Part shown: positions 55,958 to 64,000 of the stretch, piece by piece
Layout: each line of letters opens with the position of its first letter
Numbering within the stretch: position 1 is the first letter of the stretch
Origin: Anastrepha obliqua
Lineage: Eukaryota > Arthropoda > Insecta > Diptera > Tephritidae
Direction: 5' to 3'
NCBI RefSeq assembly: GCF_027943255.1
Contig: NC_072894.1
Span: 58,965,601-59,029,600 of the forward strand
Length of the DNA: 64,000 nucleotides
Notes under the pieces: model-generated
Database searches by the model: none
Told to the model about the DNA's origin: nothing
Seen by the model: the letters and a program-made list of their open reading frames with translations, nothing else
Program-made: the position numbers and the translations under genes

Positions 55958-57790
55958 ACAACTATTTTGTGTTTTATTATACAATTCCTGGTGCGTTTTC
56001 AACAGAATGTACATCAAAATCAAACGATTCTATTTTATCGCTTAATTTCTGAACATTTCTTAAAAATTCATTTCATATTTTCGCTATATTCGAAGTCTTG
56101 CAGTGCGGTATAGGACTGCAAGTGGATCATTTCATCTTGAGTACTGTTACGAATTTCGCTCTTCCTTCGTCAAACTGAGTGCTCCACTTTTCGGATGGTC
56201 ACCTTGGGTTTACGCATTAATTTGCTCTGTTACTTCTCACTTATCAGAAGTGGAAAAATTTAGCTTTTAATAATTTTTCTTAGAAATGAACTATCTCAAG
56301 GTTGTAAAATACTTACAGCTAAGGGGAGCCCACGCGATTTTTGGCCGCATACAAACTTATTTAAGTTGGGTCTCACTTTTTCACATACATTTGCGCAATG
56401 AAAAAGACAGAGTTGGTTGGATATCTTGGACTACTTTTTATCAAAAGCAAATTTTTAAAAGCGTCTGCATGTATGTTAATAAAAAAATTTCCTTGCATTA
56501 GTTTTCATAATTCAATTGTAGCCGGGCATTCATCTGTCACTAATCAATTGAAGCAAGAAAATGTAGTTAATTATCTAAATCAATGCAGCACAACATTTTA
56601 CTAACACAATTTTGAGTGCCTACAATCCAACTCCGTAATATCAATCCAGCGAAACTTTGTTTTCTACCTGGTTTTTGGTGAAGCCAAGCCACACCTTTAA
56701 TTAAAAATTAAAAGAAAAATGTTATATTGTCACACAACCTATTGATTCGAATAGATATATCATTCGATTTCAAAGTATAGCAAGCAGTGATCATTAATAA
56801 AGCAAAGTAGCCAGCACTAAAACTATGTGGCCTAAATTTAGAAAATCCATATTTCTTCCATGGCCAGTTGGGCCGGCGAGGTCAAGTGTCGAAAAATGCT
56901 CTGATTTATTAGTGTACGTACTAGGCTGAAAGGCAAAAAAATGTATACATATAAAACCATATTTCAAAGGCAATATTTTTAAACTTTTTCCTCTGGTGGT
57001 ATTGCAATGCAAGGCTGATATTACTTAGTTGGCTACAATTAAATATTTCACTACATAAACTGACTGCTAAGATCTGCGACTGAAGGTATGAATGTGCGCA
57101 TTTATGGAATTTATTGACCAGTTTTGACAATTTATGAGTTTCTCCTTTAAATTTAATCTTTTTTTTTATAGAAATATACTGCTTTCTGCTACAAAATTTA
57201 TATATATCCAAGTGCATTTTGATTTAACACATATTTTTTTTTAAACCTTCATACTTTTTAATCGGCGTTTTTAGAAATATTCAGATATGCAGTTTTATAG
57301 CCCATGAAACGTTAATATAATAAATCGTAAATTTCGTGCGACTGAAGATTTCCATTGATTTATAATAATACTTTGTTTGCTGGCGTTCTTGTGCATTTTC
57401 TCCATTTACTGAATACTACACTTTTTTAAATTAAAGGGAAACCCCAATACAGCAAGTAAGAAAAACAACAAACAACGCAATTTTCAGACAACTTCAAACT
57501 CTCGTTTCATTATATTAAATTCATTAGCCTATAAAACTGCATACTGCAGTTGTGATTTTTTTTAAATTCTAATTAAATTTATGAGCTTCTGATGCAAATC
57601 TGTTAAATTTTTTGTTTGTTTTTAATTTGCACAAAGTTTGCATAATTTCTGTGGGAGATTTAACTATTTTTTTCATAAAATATTATTAAAAATATATAAT
57701 GAGAAAAATAATTTCAAAAACTTGCCAAATAAATCATCATCAATAATGGTATGTATTTAGTGTAGTACTTATAGTTATCTATATATATAA
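55958..57790. other. intergenic, nothing convincing
   Basis: The frame 56398-56604 contains 'ELVGYLGLLFIKSKFLKA', which faintly recalls a piggyBac segment, but nothing around it supports this. The rest is AT-rich and without motif. Confidence 0.4.
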
Positions 57791-58358
57791 AATTCAAATT
57801 ATGTATGTATCTATAGATCGTCTTGCGTCCTAAACGCATAAACCGATCGTAACCAAATTTGAAACACGAACTGGATACCTTACCGGGATGGTCATGGGCT
57901 AAAAAGTGGAAGTTTTTATAGTTCATATCTCTGGAAGTATTTAGGCTAGACCAATGAAATTTGGGAAGGGGTTATATCAGGTTAATCCCTAACACCTCCA
58001 AGAAAACTGAGAAAAACGAAAAAGGGGGCTTGGCACCTCCCATATAAATGCAATTTTTCATTGTCCATATTTCCGGAAGTATTTGGGCTAGACAACTGAA
58101 ATTTGGTAAGAGATTATATAAGGTTAATATCTAACACCTGCATGAAAACTGGTAATATCTAGAAATGGGGCGTGACACCTCCTATACAAATGGGATTTTT
58201 CATACAGCATATCACTGGACGCATTTATGGTAGAATACCAAAAATTGGTAAAAAGTTTAATGAAGTTAGTATTTAGTACTCCTAGAAAAAATATGAGCTT
58301 AGAGAAAAAAGGGGGTTAGACCATTTGATAAAGAAACGAGTTTATATTATCAACGATA
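57791..58358. repeat. 142 bp tandem repeats (about four units) in the Helitron 5' part
   Basis: The words 'ctggaagtatttaggctaga' (57931), 'ccggaagtatttgggctaga' (58073) and 'ctggacgcatttatggtaga' (58215) are spaced exactly 142 bp apart. Within units 2 and 3 'aggttaat..ctaacacct', 'gaaaactg' and 'cacctcc' recur at the same phase. The unit beginning near 57791 is the most diverged at its left side. Confidence 0.88.
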
Positions 58359-58747
58359 GAGGTATTGCTGAATTGAATGCATTCTCTTATTGGTAAAGCT
58401 TTATCGGTAAGTAAACAGTCAATTTTATTTAAAAAAAATGCTCTAAAAACTACGCCATGCCTAGATAAAAAATCCGGTTTAGCTACATAAATATTACACT
58501 CAAAGTTATATGATTACGTATGTAAGCTAAAATAGTTTTATTTTGAAATTAAATATGAAATAATCCTAATTAATAAAATAGCAAACCACACACATCAAAT
58601 TGAAGTGCAAGTTTAACTAGCGGAAAATATTGACAGTGTACACCACAAGTTATAAAATCATCGTTTAATCGCCATCACTGTAAATATGTAAACAAAAAAC
58701 AGCTAAGCATTCCATTGTAATATCTATATTCGCAAAAAGCTTTTAGA

Positions 58748-59158
58748 AAAGGAGCCATGATAATTATGCTGCGTAATTTGGATCCTCCACGCTTATGCAA
58801 TGGCACAAGGCTAATCATCACGAAACTTTTACCGAATGTTATAGAAGCTATGATTTTATCAGGAAATTTTGAAAACCACAAAGTTTTCATACCAAGAATT
58901 CCAATGATACCGACGGATATACCTTTCAATTTTAAACGCCTCCAATTTCCTATTAGACTGCCTTTCGCAATGTCCATAAATAAAGCTCAGGGACAATCAT
59001 TAGCTGTAGCAGGAATCAATCTAACCAACTCATGTTTTACCCATGGCCAATTATATGTAGCCTGCTCCAGAGTTGGCGCACCTAAAAATCTTTTTATTTA
59101 TACTCAAAATAATATAACAAAAAATGTCGTATATCCGATCGTTTTAAATAATACCTAA
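58748..59158 (+). pseudogene. Helitron helicase (PIF1-like), C-terminal fragment
   Basis: The frame is uninterrupted from about 58748 to the TAA at 59156-59158. It covers 'MIIMLRNLDPPRLCNGTRLI', 'VFIPRIPMIPTDIPF', 'FPIRLPFAMSINKAQGQSLA' (superfamily 1 helicase motif V region) and 'FTHGQLYVACSRVGAPKNLF' (motif VI with the SRV arginine), ending a few residues after the usual C-terminus. The ATP-binding motifs I-IV and all N-terminal domains are missing, so it cannot work alone. The lack of stops suggests a young copy. Confidence 0.88.
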
Positions 59159-59215
59159 ACTGACTTAAAAAAGTTAAAGTTGTTTTATTTACATTGCATA
59201 CTTTTTGATAGAAAT

Positions 59216-59244
59216 GTGGGGTGAAACCCACGGGTATAAGCTAG
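59216..59244 (+). terminator. Helitron 3' hairpin and CTAG end
   Basis: GTGGG (59216-59220) pairs with CCCAC (59227-59231) over the loop GTGAAA, or as GTGGG-GT with ACCCAC allowing a bulge. Nine bases later the element ends CTAG with T following. This is the rolling-circle transposition terminator of Helitrons, not a transcription terminator. Confidence 0.8.
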
Positions 59245-59260
59245 TATGTATATACATATC

Positions 59261-59573
59261 ACTTGCGCGTACACCCTTTTTGGGTGTTTGACCGAGCTGC
59301 TCCTCCTATTTGTGGTGTGCGTCTTGATGTTGTTCTACAAATGGAGGGACCTACAGTTTTAAGCCGACTCCGAACGGCAGATATGTTTTATAAGGAGCTT
59401 TTTCATGGCAGAAATACACTCGGAGGTTTACCATTGCCTGCCGAGGGGCGACGGCTATTAGAAAAAACGTTTTCTTAATTTTGGTGTTTCACCGAGATTC
59501 GAACCTACGTTCTTTCTGAATTCCGAATAGTAGTTACGTACCCACCCATTCGGATACAGAGGCCACAGTACTA
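59261..59573 (-). mobile_element. tRNA-derived SINE, copy 6 (reference copy, full length)
   Basis: The SINE strand is the minus strand. Its head at 59573-59490 resembles a tRNA gene: A box TATCCGAATGGGTGGG (complement of 59541-59556) and B box GGTTCGAATCTCGGT (complement of 59491-59505), spaced as in RNA polymerase III promoters. A body of about 200 bp follows with 'ccgttcggagtcggctt' and the conserved 'aggtccctccatttgt'. The tail ends in 'aaaagggtgtacgcgcaagt'. It lies 16 bp beyond the Helitron end. The tRNA species cannot be told by eye. Confidence 0.9.
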
Positions 59574-59589
59574 GGTAATTATATATATG

Positions 59590-59690
59590 TGTTAGGTTTA
59601 AGAATAAGTTCGAAGCGCTTTTACTGAAAACTTTTATTTAAATAAAAAACAATAATTATATCATTCATCATATCACCGATTGATTTTTGT
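59590..59690. mobile_element. single mariner end related to 38457-39724
   Basis: 'ttaggtttaagaataagttc' and the next 50 bases ('gcgcttttactgaaaacttttatttaaa', given here in two parts by position 59617-59640) follow the left end at 38457-38520 closely. The transposase and other end are missing. Confidence 0.7.
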
Positions 59691-60610
59691 CTCCTGCATG
59701 GCATCCATTTTTCTCAAAAGAATGATGCCTATAATTGAAGACCGAAATATAATCACAAATACTCTATAAAATAAAAGACACTCTTCCAATAAATTATTAC
59801 ATATTTATTAAGTCCTAATGGAAAATCGATATTTCTTCCGCAAACAAGGCGAAGAACCCCAAGGCAGTATTATGGACCCCATCCTATACAGCTTCTGAAG
59901 AAACTTTTTTTTTATTAAAATAATTAGGGGTTAAGTCTTTTTACCTTTCGACTTAAGGGAAGAAAACAAATGTAAGACCAAAGCATGTTAAAGGATTTAT
60001 TTCAGCCTTTTACTGACTTTTTGTAGCTTGTATGTTCTCCGTAGTCTAACGCAAGTGCACTAGCCATCTCAGAGGTTTCCCAACGTAAAGCATGGTCCTC
60101 GTACTTTTTCAAACTTATCTAGTTTGTAAAAACAAAAAAACATTCATTCCTCAACCGGTGCCGGCAAGAGGAAGCGGGTAATCGCGGTTATAGCGCAGAC
60201 ACAGCAAATTTAGCGAATTCCTCAACCATCTGTGTAATTCTTCTGGCAGAAAAATGTGAAACAAAGCTGGCGCTCCAAATGTAGTAAGAAAGCGTTGTTC
60301 CTAAGCAACGATAGGTAGGCATTCCCACTATTTAGTACTGGTAGGCCGGCTAATCACCTACCCTGCCAGAAAGCAAAATAGATTAACGAAACCAACGCAA
60401 GATTCAGTCTTGTCGAGAACGTATATCCTCCGTTATTTATTGTAACTGATACTGCTTGCCGTGTCATCGAATTTACGAGTGACTAAAAGCCACTATGATC
60501 GAGTTTTGTCCATTCCTATTGAATAGCTTGTTTAAGGTGAAATAGGCTATTAAATTGCTTTTATAAACTTACTTTCTAAGAATGCTCCAGAGAGAGAGAA
60601 TGCTCCTTTA
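59691..60610. other. unclassified spacer
   Basis: The part 60150-60370 is richer in GC than its surroundings ('tgccggcaagaggaagcggg', 'ggtaggccggctaatcacct') and may derive from a LINE 5' region, but I see no motif. Confidence 0.35.
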
Positions 60611-60960
60611 CCCGCTTACCGCTGTGGATTTGAGCCCCAGATCCGACAATTTTGCTTGCTGGCAAAGCCACCGAGGTGGAAATGGGCCTTATCACTCAAG
60701 ATGATTTTTCGACGAGAAATGGACAAACCTGGGTTTTCTTCAACACTTTCGGCTACAACAGCAACTTATTCAGCTGTTCTTGGGCGAGAGAGAGCCACCG
60801 TGGAAGTTTCAGGATTGACGGGTTTGTCGTGGCTCGTGAATATCTCTCCAATACTTCTAACAACGAGTAGGCCCATCGAGATTAAATTGTTTTGCATCGC
60901 TGAAAATGATAGATTGCGAATAATCGGCGACTTCGAGTCCAACTGTTTTGCGGGTTGGTG
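60611..60960 (-). pseudogene. Tc1/mariner-like (DD41D group) transposase remnant
   Basis: The minus strand reads from about 60870 'IFTSHDKPVNPETSTVALSR', 'RPRTAE' with a stop, 'VAVVAESVEENPGLSISRRK', then directly 'IILSDKAHFHLGGFASKQNC' and 'RIWGS', ending near 60611. The helix-turn-helix linker is fused in frame to the first catalytic box (SDKA in place of SDEA), skipping the segment between. No ends were found. Confidence 0.75.
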
Positions 60961-62040
60961 TAAGCTTCGCTTTAGCCAGTCTATTTTAATATTTTGAATT
61001 CGAATCTTCACTCAAAATTTACTGTATTCTTCTCTTCGTAATATTTAGAGAAAATGTATATCTAATTTGGTTAAGGCTTATGTTTTTATTGACATCTCAT
61101 CTCTATCAAACACCTGTCATCAATCCTAGGCTTTGGAGCAGCTCTTTCCATATTCATCAGCATTTTTATTTATATATTATTTCGATTTACTTTTAGCGCT
61201 ATTTAGCGAACTGCAACTTCCGATTCACTATAAGCTAGCGCGCTCCTCTGTAGATAGCTGCGTTCCTCTTGGTATATTTTCATAAAAAGTTATTCTCCCC
61301 GAATGAAAATTATTAATTTGTTAATGAAAACTACTCAGTTTACTTTACGGAATCTTTAAATTGCGAAATGACACACATTTAAATACATTATAAGATAACT
61401 CAAGAAAATATTGTGCAGAAAAAAAGTATACGAAGTCGGTTTGCCAATATGGCCATTTTGTTTAGTGTTTATAAGCATATGTATGTATGACTAAATATAT
61501 TGCATGTATATTTTAAAAATGTATTTCAATGATGACTGATAATTTGCCACTTAGCTGTGAATAGCCGCCAAGTTCAAAATAAATCTGATTCAGTAATGAA
61601 TGAGTAAACATAAGCATACACTAAGGATGTATTAAAGTATTTAAAAAAATCATTAATTTTCAATGGTTTGACAATCGGTTGTGTCAAAAACTTGTCTAGG
61701 CAGTTGTTAATGAGGCATGTTTTTTTAAATTTGCATAGATAAGTTAGCATCTATTCAACACAGTGTTTAGTTTTTATTTAAGGGATTTGCGATTGTACCG
61801 CTTATGACCTTTTACCATACAATAGTTATCTAGAGCTTATCAAAAAAGAATTTAATATCTATAAGACAATAAGTAATTTGTTTTACAGATATTTTAAAAG
61901 TTAAGTGATATTGTAAGGTCATTGCTCTTCAGGATCATTTACAAATACGTATTAATTTTTAAAATATCTACTATGATAATTTAGATAAGTACATAAATAT
62001 ATTTCTTATTAATATATTACGAAAGGTCAGTTGGTGTTTT
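60961..62040. other. intergenic, nothing recognised
   Basis: AT-rich DNA without open frames or repeats that I recognise. Confidence 0.45.
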
Positions 62041-62044
62041 TCGT

Positions 62045-62430
62045 TTAAGTCTCTTCTTATTAAATTTTTCAGCAGTAAACTCCCTCATCGTCGGATTTGT
62101 GTGCGTCAGAAGTCTGCCTCCTTAACTGTGTCGATGCTTAAATCCTGGGGCACGTTGCAGTATGTTAAAATTGAATTTAGAACCTGACTTCGACAACATA
62201 CTTTCAAATTAATGCAATTGTCGTTTTGCAGAGTTGTTTTGCAGCGAGAGATTTGACTGAGGTCCAGTTGCCGAACGCGATTGTTAATTTTTTTTTTCGT
62301 TTCTCTTTTTATTATATAAGCCTTCCAGTTTAGTTTAGAGTCAATTGCAATGCCTAAGTATTTAGCGTTTGTATCAGTATGCGCGTCAGATGATATGCAG
62401 AGTGGGTCCTAGTACACTGCCTTGGAGAAT
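62045..62430 (-). pseudogene. Jockey/I-like reverse transcriptase fragment
   Basis: The minus strand gives 'GILQGSVLGPTLHII' (about 62430-62390, the PQGSVLGP box). After an internal deletion that removes the YADD box it continues with 'DTNAKYLGIAIDSKLNWKAY' (about 62365) and 'RVRQLDLSQ', and in another frame 'LNSILTYCNVPQDLSIDTVK'. This is the thumb region following the YLG box. The frame is broken at least twice. Confidence 0.72.
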
Positions 62431-62639
62431 TCCTGCGTTCATACATAGGTTCAATGTATGAACATAATATAAAACTCCAAAAACATAGAATGGGGTGAAA
62501 ATTGTAGTTCGTCTAATAAACGAGTTTTATAAGTTTTTAATACAATTAATTTTGAGTATTTTTAAAGTAACATTTTTAACATGAAGAAATGGCTCGCGGG
62601 AGAAAAATTTAGGTCAAACGAGAAAGTCAGTCCTATTTT

Positions 62640-62790
62640 GGAGTTGTAAAAAAATGGCCTGAGCCTTGGGTGAAGTGTATCTTTCTGAAAGGGAACTATG
62701 TTGAAAAACAAAAAAAGATGTTTGAAGAAATAGTGTCTTCATTTCTAACACGGGTACTTATTGAACCCCCTCATAACGACGAACAAATTA
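62640..62790 (+). pseudogene. possible mariner 3' end
   Basis: 'WVKCIFLKGNYVEKQKKM' (62670-62725) resembles the last residues of a mariner transposase (WxKCIxxxGxYxEK). It is followed by 'ggtacttattgaaccccctc' (62753), which could be the terminal repeat. Nothing upstream supports it. Confidence 0.4.
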
Positions 62791-62821
62791 CAATAAATAA
62801 TCATAACATTAAATTAAATTT

Positions 62822-63165
62822 TTAACAGCTTCTCGATCCCTTGGTGCTGTTAGTAATATTCCTATGTTTGGTATTCCAGTCCCATGCAATACTTCTCTAC
62901 TTGCAATTGTACTGCTTCCTCGAAAATGCTTTCAGAGTAGCTGCCAAATAATAAACGACAGACTGACTCCTCGTCGAATAGGAATTGCGTCAGTGCTCTC
63001 ATTGCTTACGCTTACTTCTGTGGTTTGCTGCCAGTAGAGGTTCTTTATGCATTGAATATCTTTAGTACAAATATCCATTGTTTTTAGAATATTGATAAGT
63101 TTACCCGGCTGCACAGTATCGAATGCCTTTTCCTAGTGAATGAAACACATAAATATTTTGAAAAT
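62822..63165 (-). pseudogene. LINE reverse transcriptase fragment of a further family
   Basis: The minus strand from about 63150 reads 'FMCFIH*EKAFDTVQPGKLI', then 'NILKTMDICTKDIQCIKNLY' and 'WQQTTEVSVSNESTDAIPIR'. This corresponds to the palm start (FIDYEKAFD) of endonuclease-type LINE reverse transcriptases. After 'RRGV' a deletion removes the RQGCVLSP box and YADD, and the remains 'GIPNIGILLTAPRDREAVKN' belong near the YADD position. It is a distinct lineage from the copy at 43967-45080. Confidence 0.7.
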
Positions 63166-63773
63166 CTCTGCAACGTTAAGAGTTAATAAATATCAGCAAA
63201 TATTGCCTTCTTGGTATAAGGTTTTGAGTACTTCCTTATCAAATTTGGATAAATAAACGAAATTTTACATATATATAATATTAATATATAAAATTATTGA
63301 ATTTCAGTTTTATTTTTGTTACTTGCTTTTAGCCTCAGTACTAAAGCATGCATGTTTGTAGGTGCATAATTTTGCGAGATTCAAATGAAATGGTTGAAAT
63401 AAACGTTTTTTTTTTTTTGAGAAATAAATTGATGGGTAGACAGATTTAATTTGAGGTTTACGCTTTGAGCTCATGTCCTTTTGTGCCCTCTAATCATCAC
63501 AGTACCACATCCAATCCCAGTTCCCTTATTAAAGTTAAGATAGAGCCGAGGTGGGGTGCGCGTATATGATTTTCTTCTGGCTACAATTGGCCGAAATTCC
63601 GCAACCTTCTCCGGGCTAGACTGCCGCATTCAGGAAGAAGGTGTATTGGAGTATTCGAGGATTAGTCCCAGAAACGACAAGAGTCAGTAGAAAAAATTAA
63701 TACTGGGCACCCCATACGAACATATGATAAAGCAAATATTATTTTACACCCTAATTTCTGGTATATATATATA
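63166..63773. other. spacer, nothing recognised
   Basis: No motif was seen. A T-run lies near 63405-63418. Confidence 0.4.
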
Positions 63774-64000
63774 ATTGGCGCGTATACCCTTTTTGGGCGT
63801 TTGGCCGAGCTCCTCCTCTTACTTGTGGTGTGCATCTTGATACTGTTTCACAAATGGAGGGACCTACAGTTTCAAACCGACTCCGAACGGCAGATATTTT
63901 TTGTGAGGAGCTTTTTCATGATAGAAATACACTCGGAGGTTTTCCATTGCCTGCCGAGTGCCGACCGCTATTAGAAAAAACTTTTTCTTAATTATGGTGT
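63774..64000 (-). mobile_element. tRNA-derived SINE, copy 7, cut by the window edge
   Basis: It begins with the tail 'ttggcgcgtatacccttttt' and runs through the body to 'attagaaaaaactttttctt'. The tRNA-like head must lie beyond position 64000. It is very similar to copies 4 and 6. Confidence 0.88.

Larger units (their letters stand above)
57791..59244 (+). mobile_element. Helitron, internally deleted, with canonical 3' end
   Basis: The 3' end is CTAG at 59241-59244 followed by T, with a hairpin 9 bases upstream. Upstream are the last codons of a Helitron helicase, and at the left a set of 142 bp tandem repeats starting within 'gtcttgcgtcctaaacgcat'. The exact 5' terminus is uncertain; 57791 is approximate. 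Rep/HUH and most of the helicase are missing, so this is a deletion derivative. Confidence 0.78.

Noticed and set aside
56398..56604. Possible piggyBac segment (ELVGYLGLLFI)
   Set aside because: Only about ten residues resemble the family. No TTAA ends and no catalytic motif nearby.
59490..59573. Genuine tRNA gene
   Set aside because: The A and B boxes belong to the SINE head. The sequence continues into the shared SINE body, and I cannot fold a convincing acceptor stem.

Overview
The window looks like non-coding euchromatic DNA from an insect, most likely a cyclorrhaphan fly. That reading is an inference. It rests on AT-rich spacers full of short microsatellites, on the mix of mobile elements (mariner, Tc1, piggyBac, hAT, Helitron, several non-LTR clades, one tRNA-derived SINE), and on 60 to 225 bp GT-AG introns inside two transposase genes. 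I found no host protein gene, tRNA, rRNA or CRISPR array that I can support. What can be read is a dense layer of transposon copies of different ages, nearly all broken.

Layout. 1-5 kb: a 714 bp MITE flanked by TTAA, then a minus-strand non-LTR reverse transcriptase relic fused tail to tail with a plus-strand R1/LOA-like C-terminus. 6-9 kb: a mariner with both ends, next to a Jockey-like relic that contains a piece of another LINE. 11-15 kb: a well preserved mariner, an inverted second copy of the R1/LOA-like tail, a SINE and two more LINE tails. 16-18.5 kb: a Tc1/mariner deletion derivative and an R2-like endonuclease domain. 19-24 kb: an unclassified repeat, then a nest (SINE inside a hAT element inside a Tc1/mariner element) with an exact 8 bp target duplication. 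24.6 kb: an uninterrupted 118-codon ORF built from two parts of a Helentron-type protein. 25.9-30 kb: Tc1, mariner, SINE and a 600 bp mini-element. 31.6-37.4 kb: two piggyBac-like elements, one with an intron in its coding region and one with TTAA sites, inverted ends, a 5'-UTR intron and a 333-codon ORF, plus a 725 bp mini-mariner. 38.5-45 kb: a complete-length dead mariner, a Tc1/mariner relic and a LINE with a readable YADD domain. 47.5-56 kb: two complementary halves of one DD41D transposon family and two more mariner relics. 57.8-59.2 kb: a Helitron with 142 bp tandem repeats, a helicase tail and a hairpin-CTAG end. 59.3-64 kb: SINEs and further LINE and transposase scraps.

The parts do not form a pathway. 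They interact as a parasite community: elements inserted into each other, internally deleted derivatives that keep ends able to be moved in trans, and a SINE seen seven times in one orientation. The best candidates for something still functional or undescribed are the piggyBac-like ORF at 36.0-37.0 kb, the Helentron-derived ORF at 24.6 kb, and several repeat families that I cannot classify.
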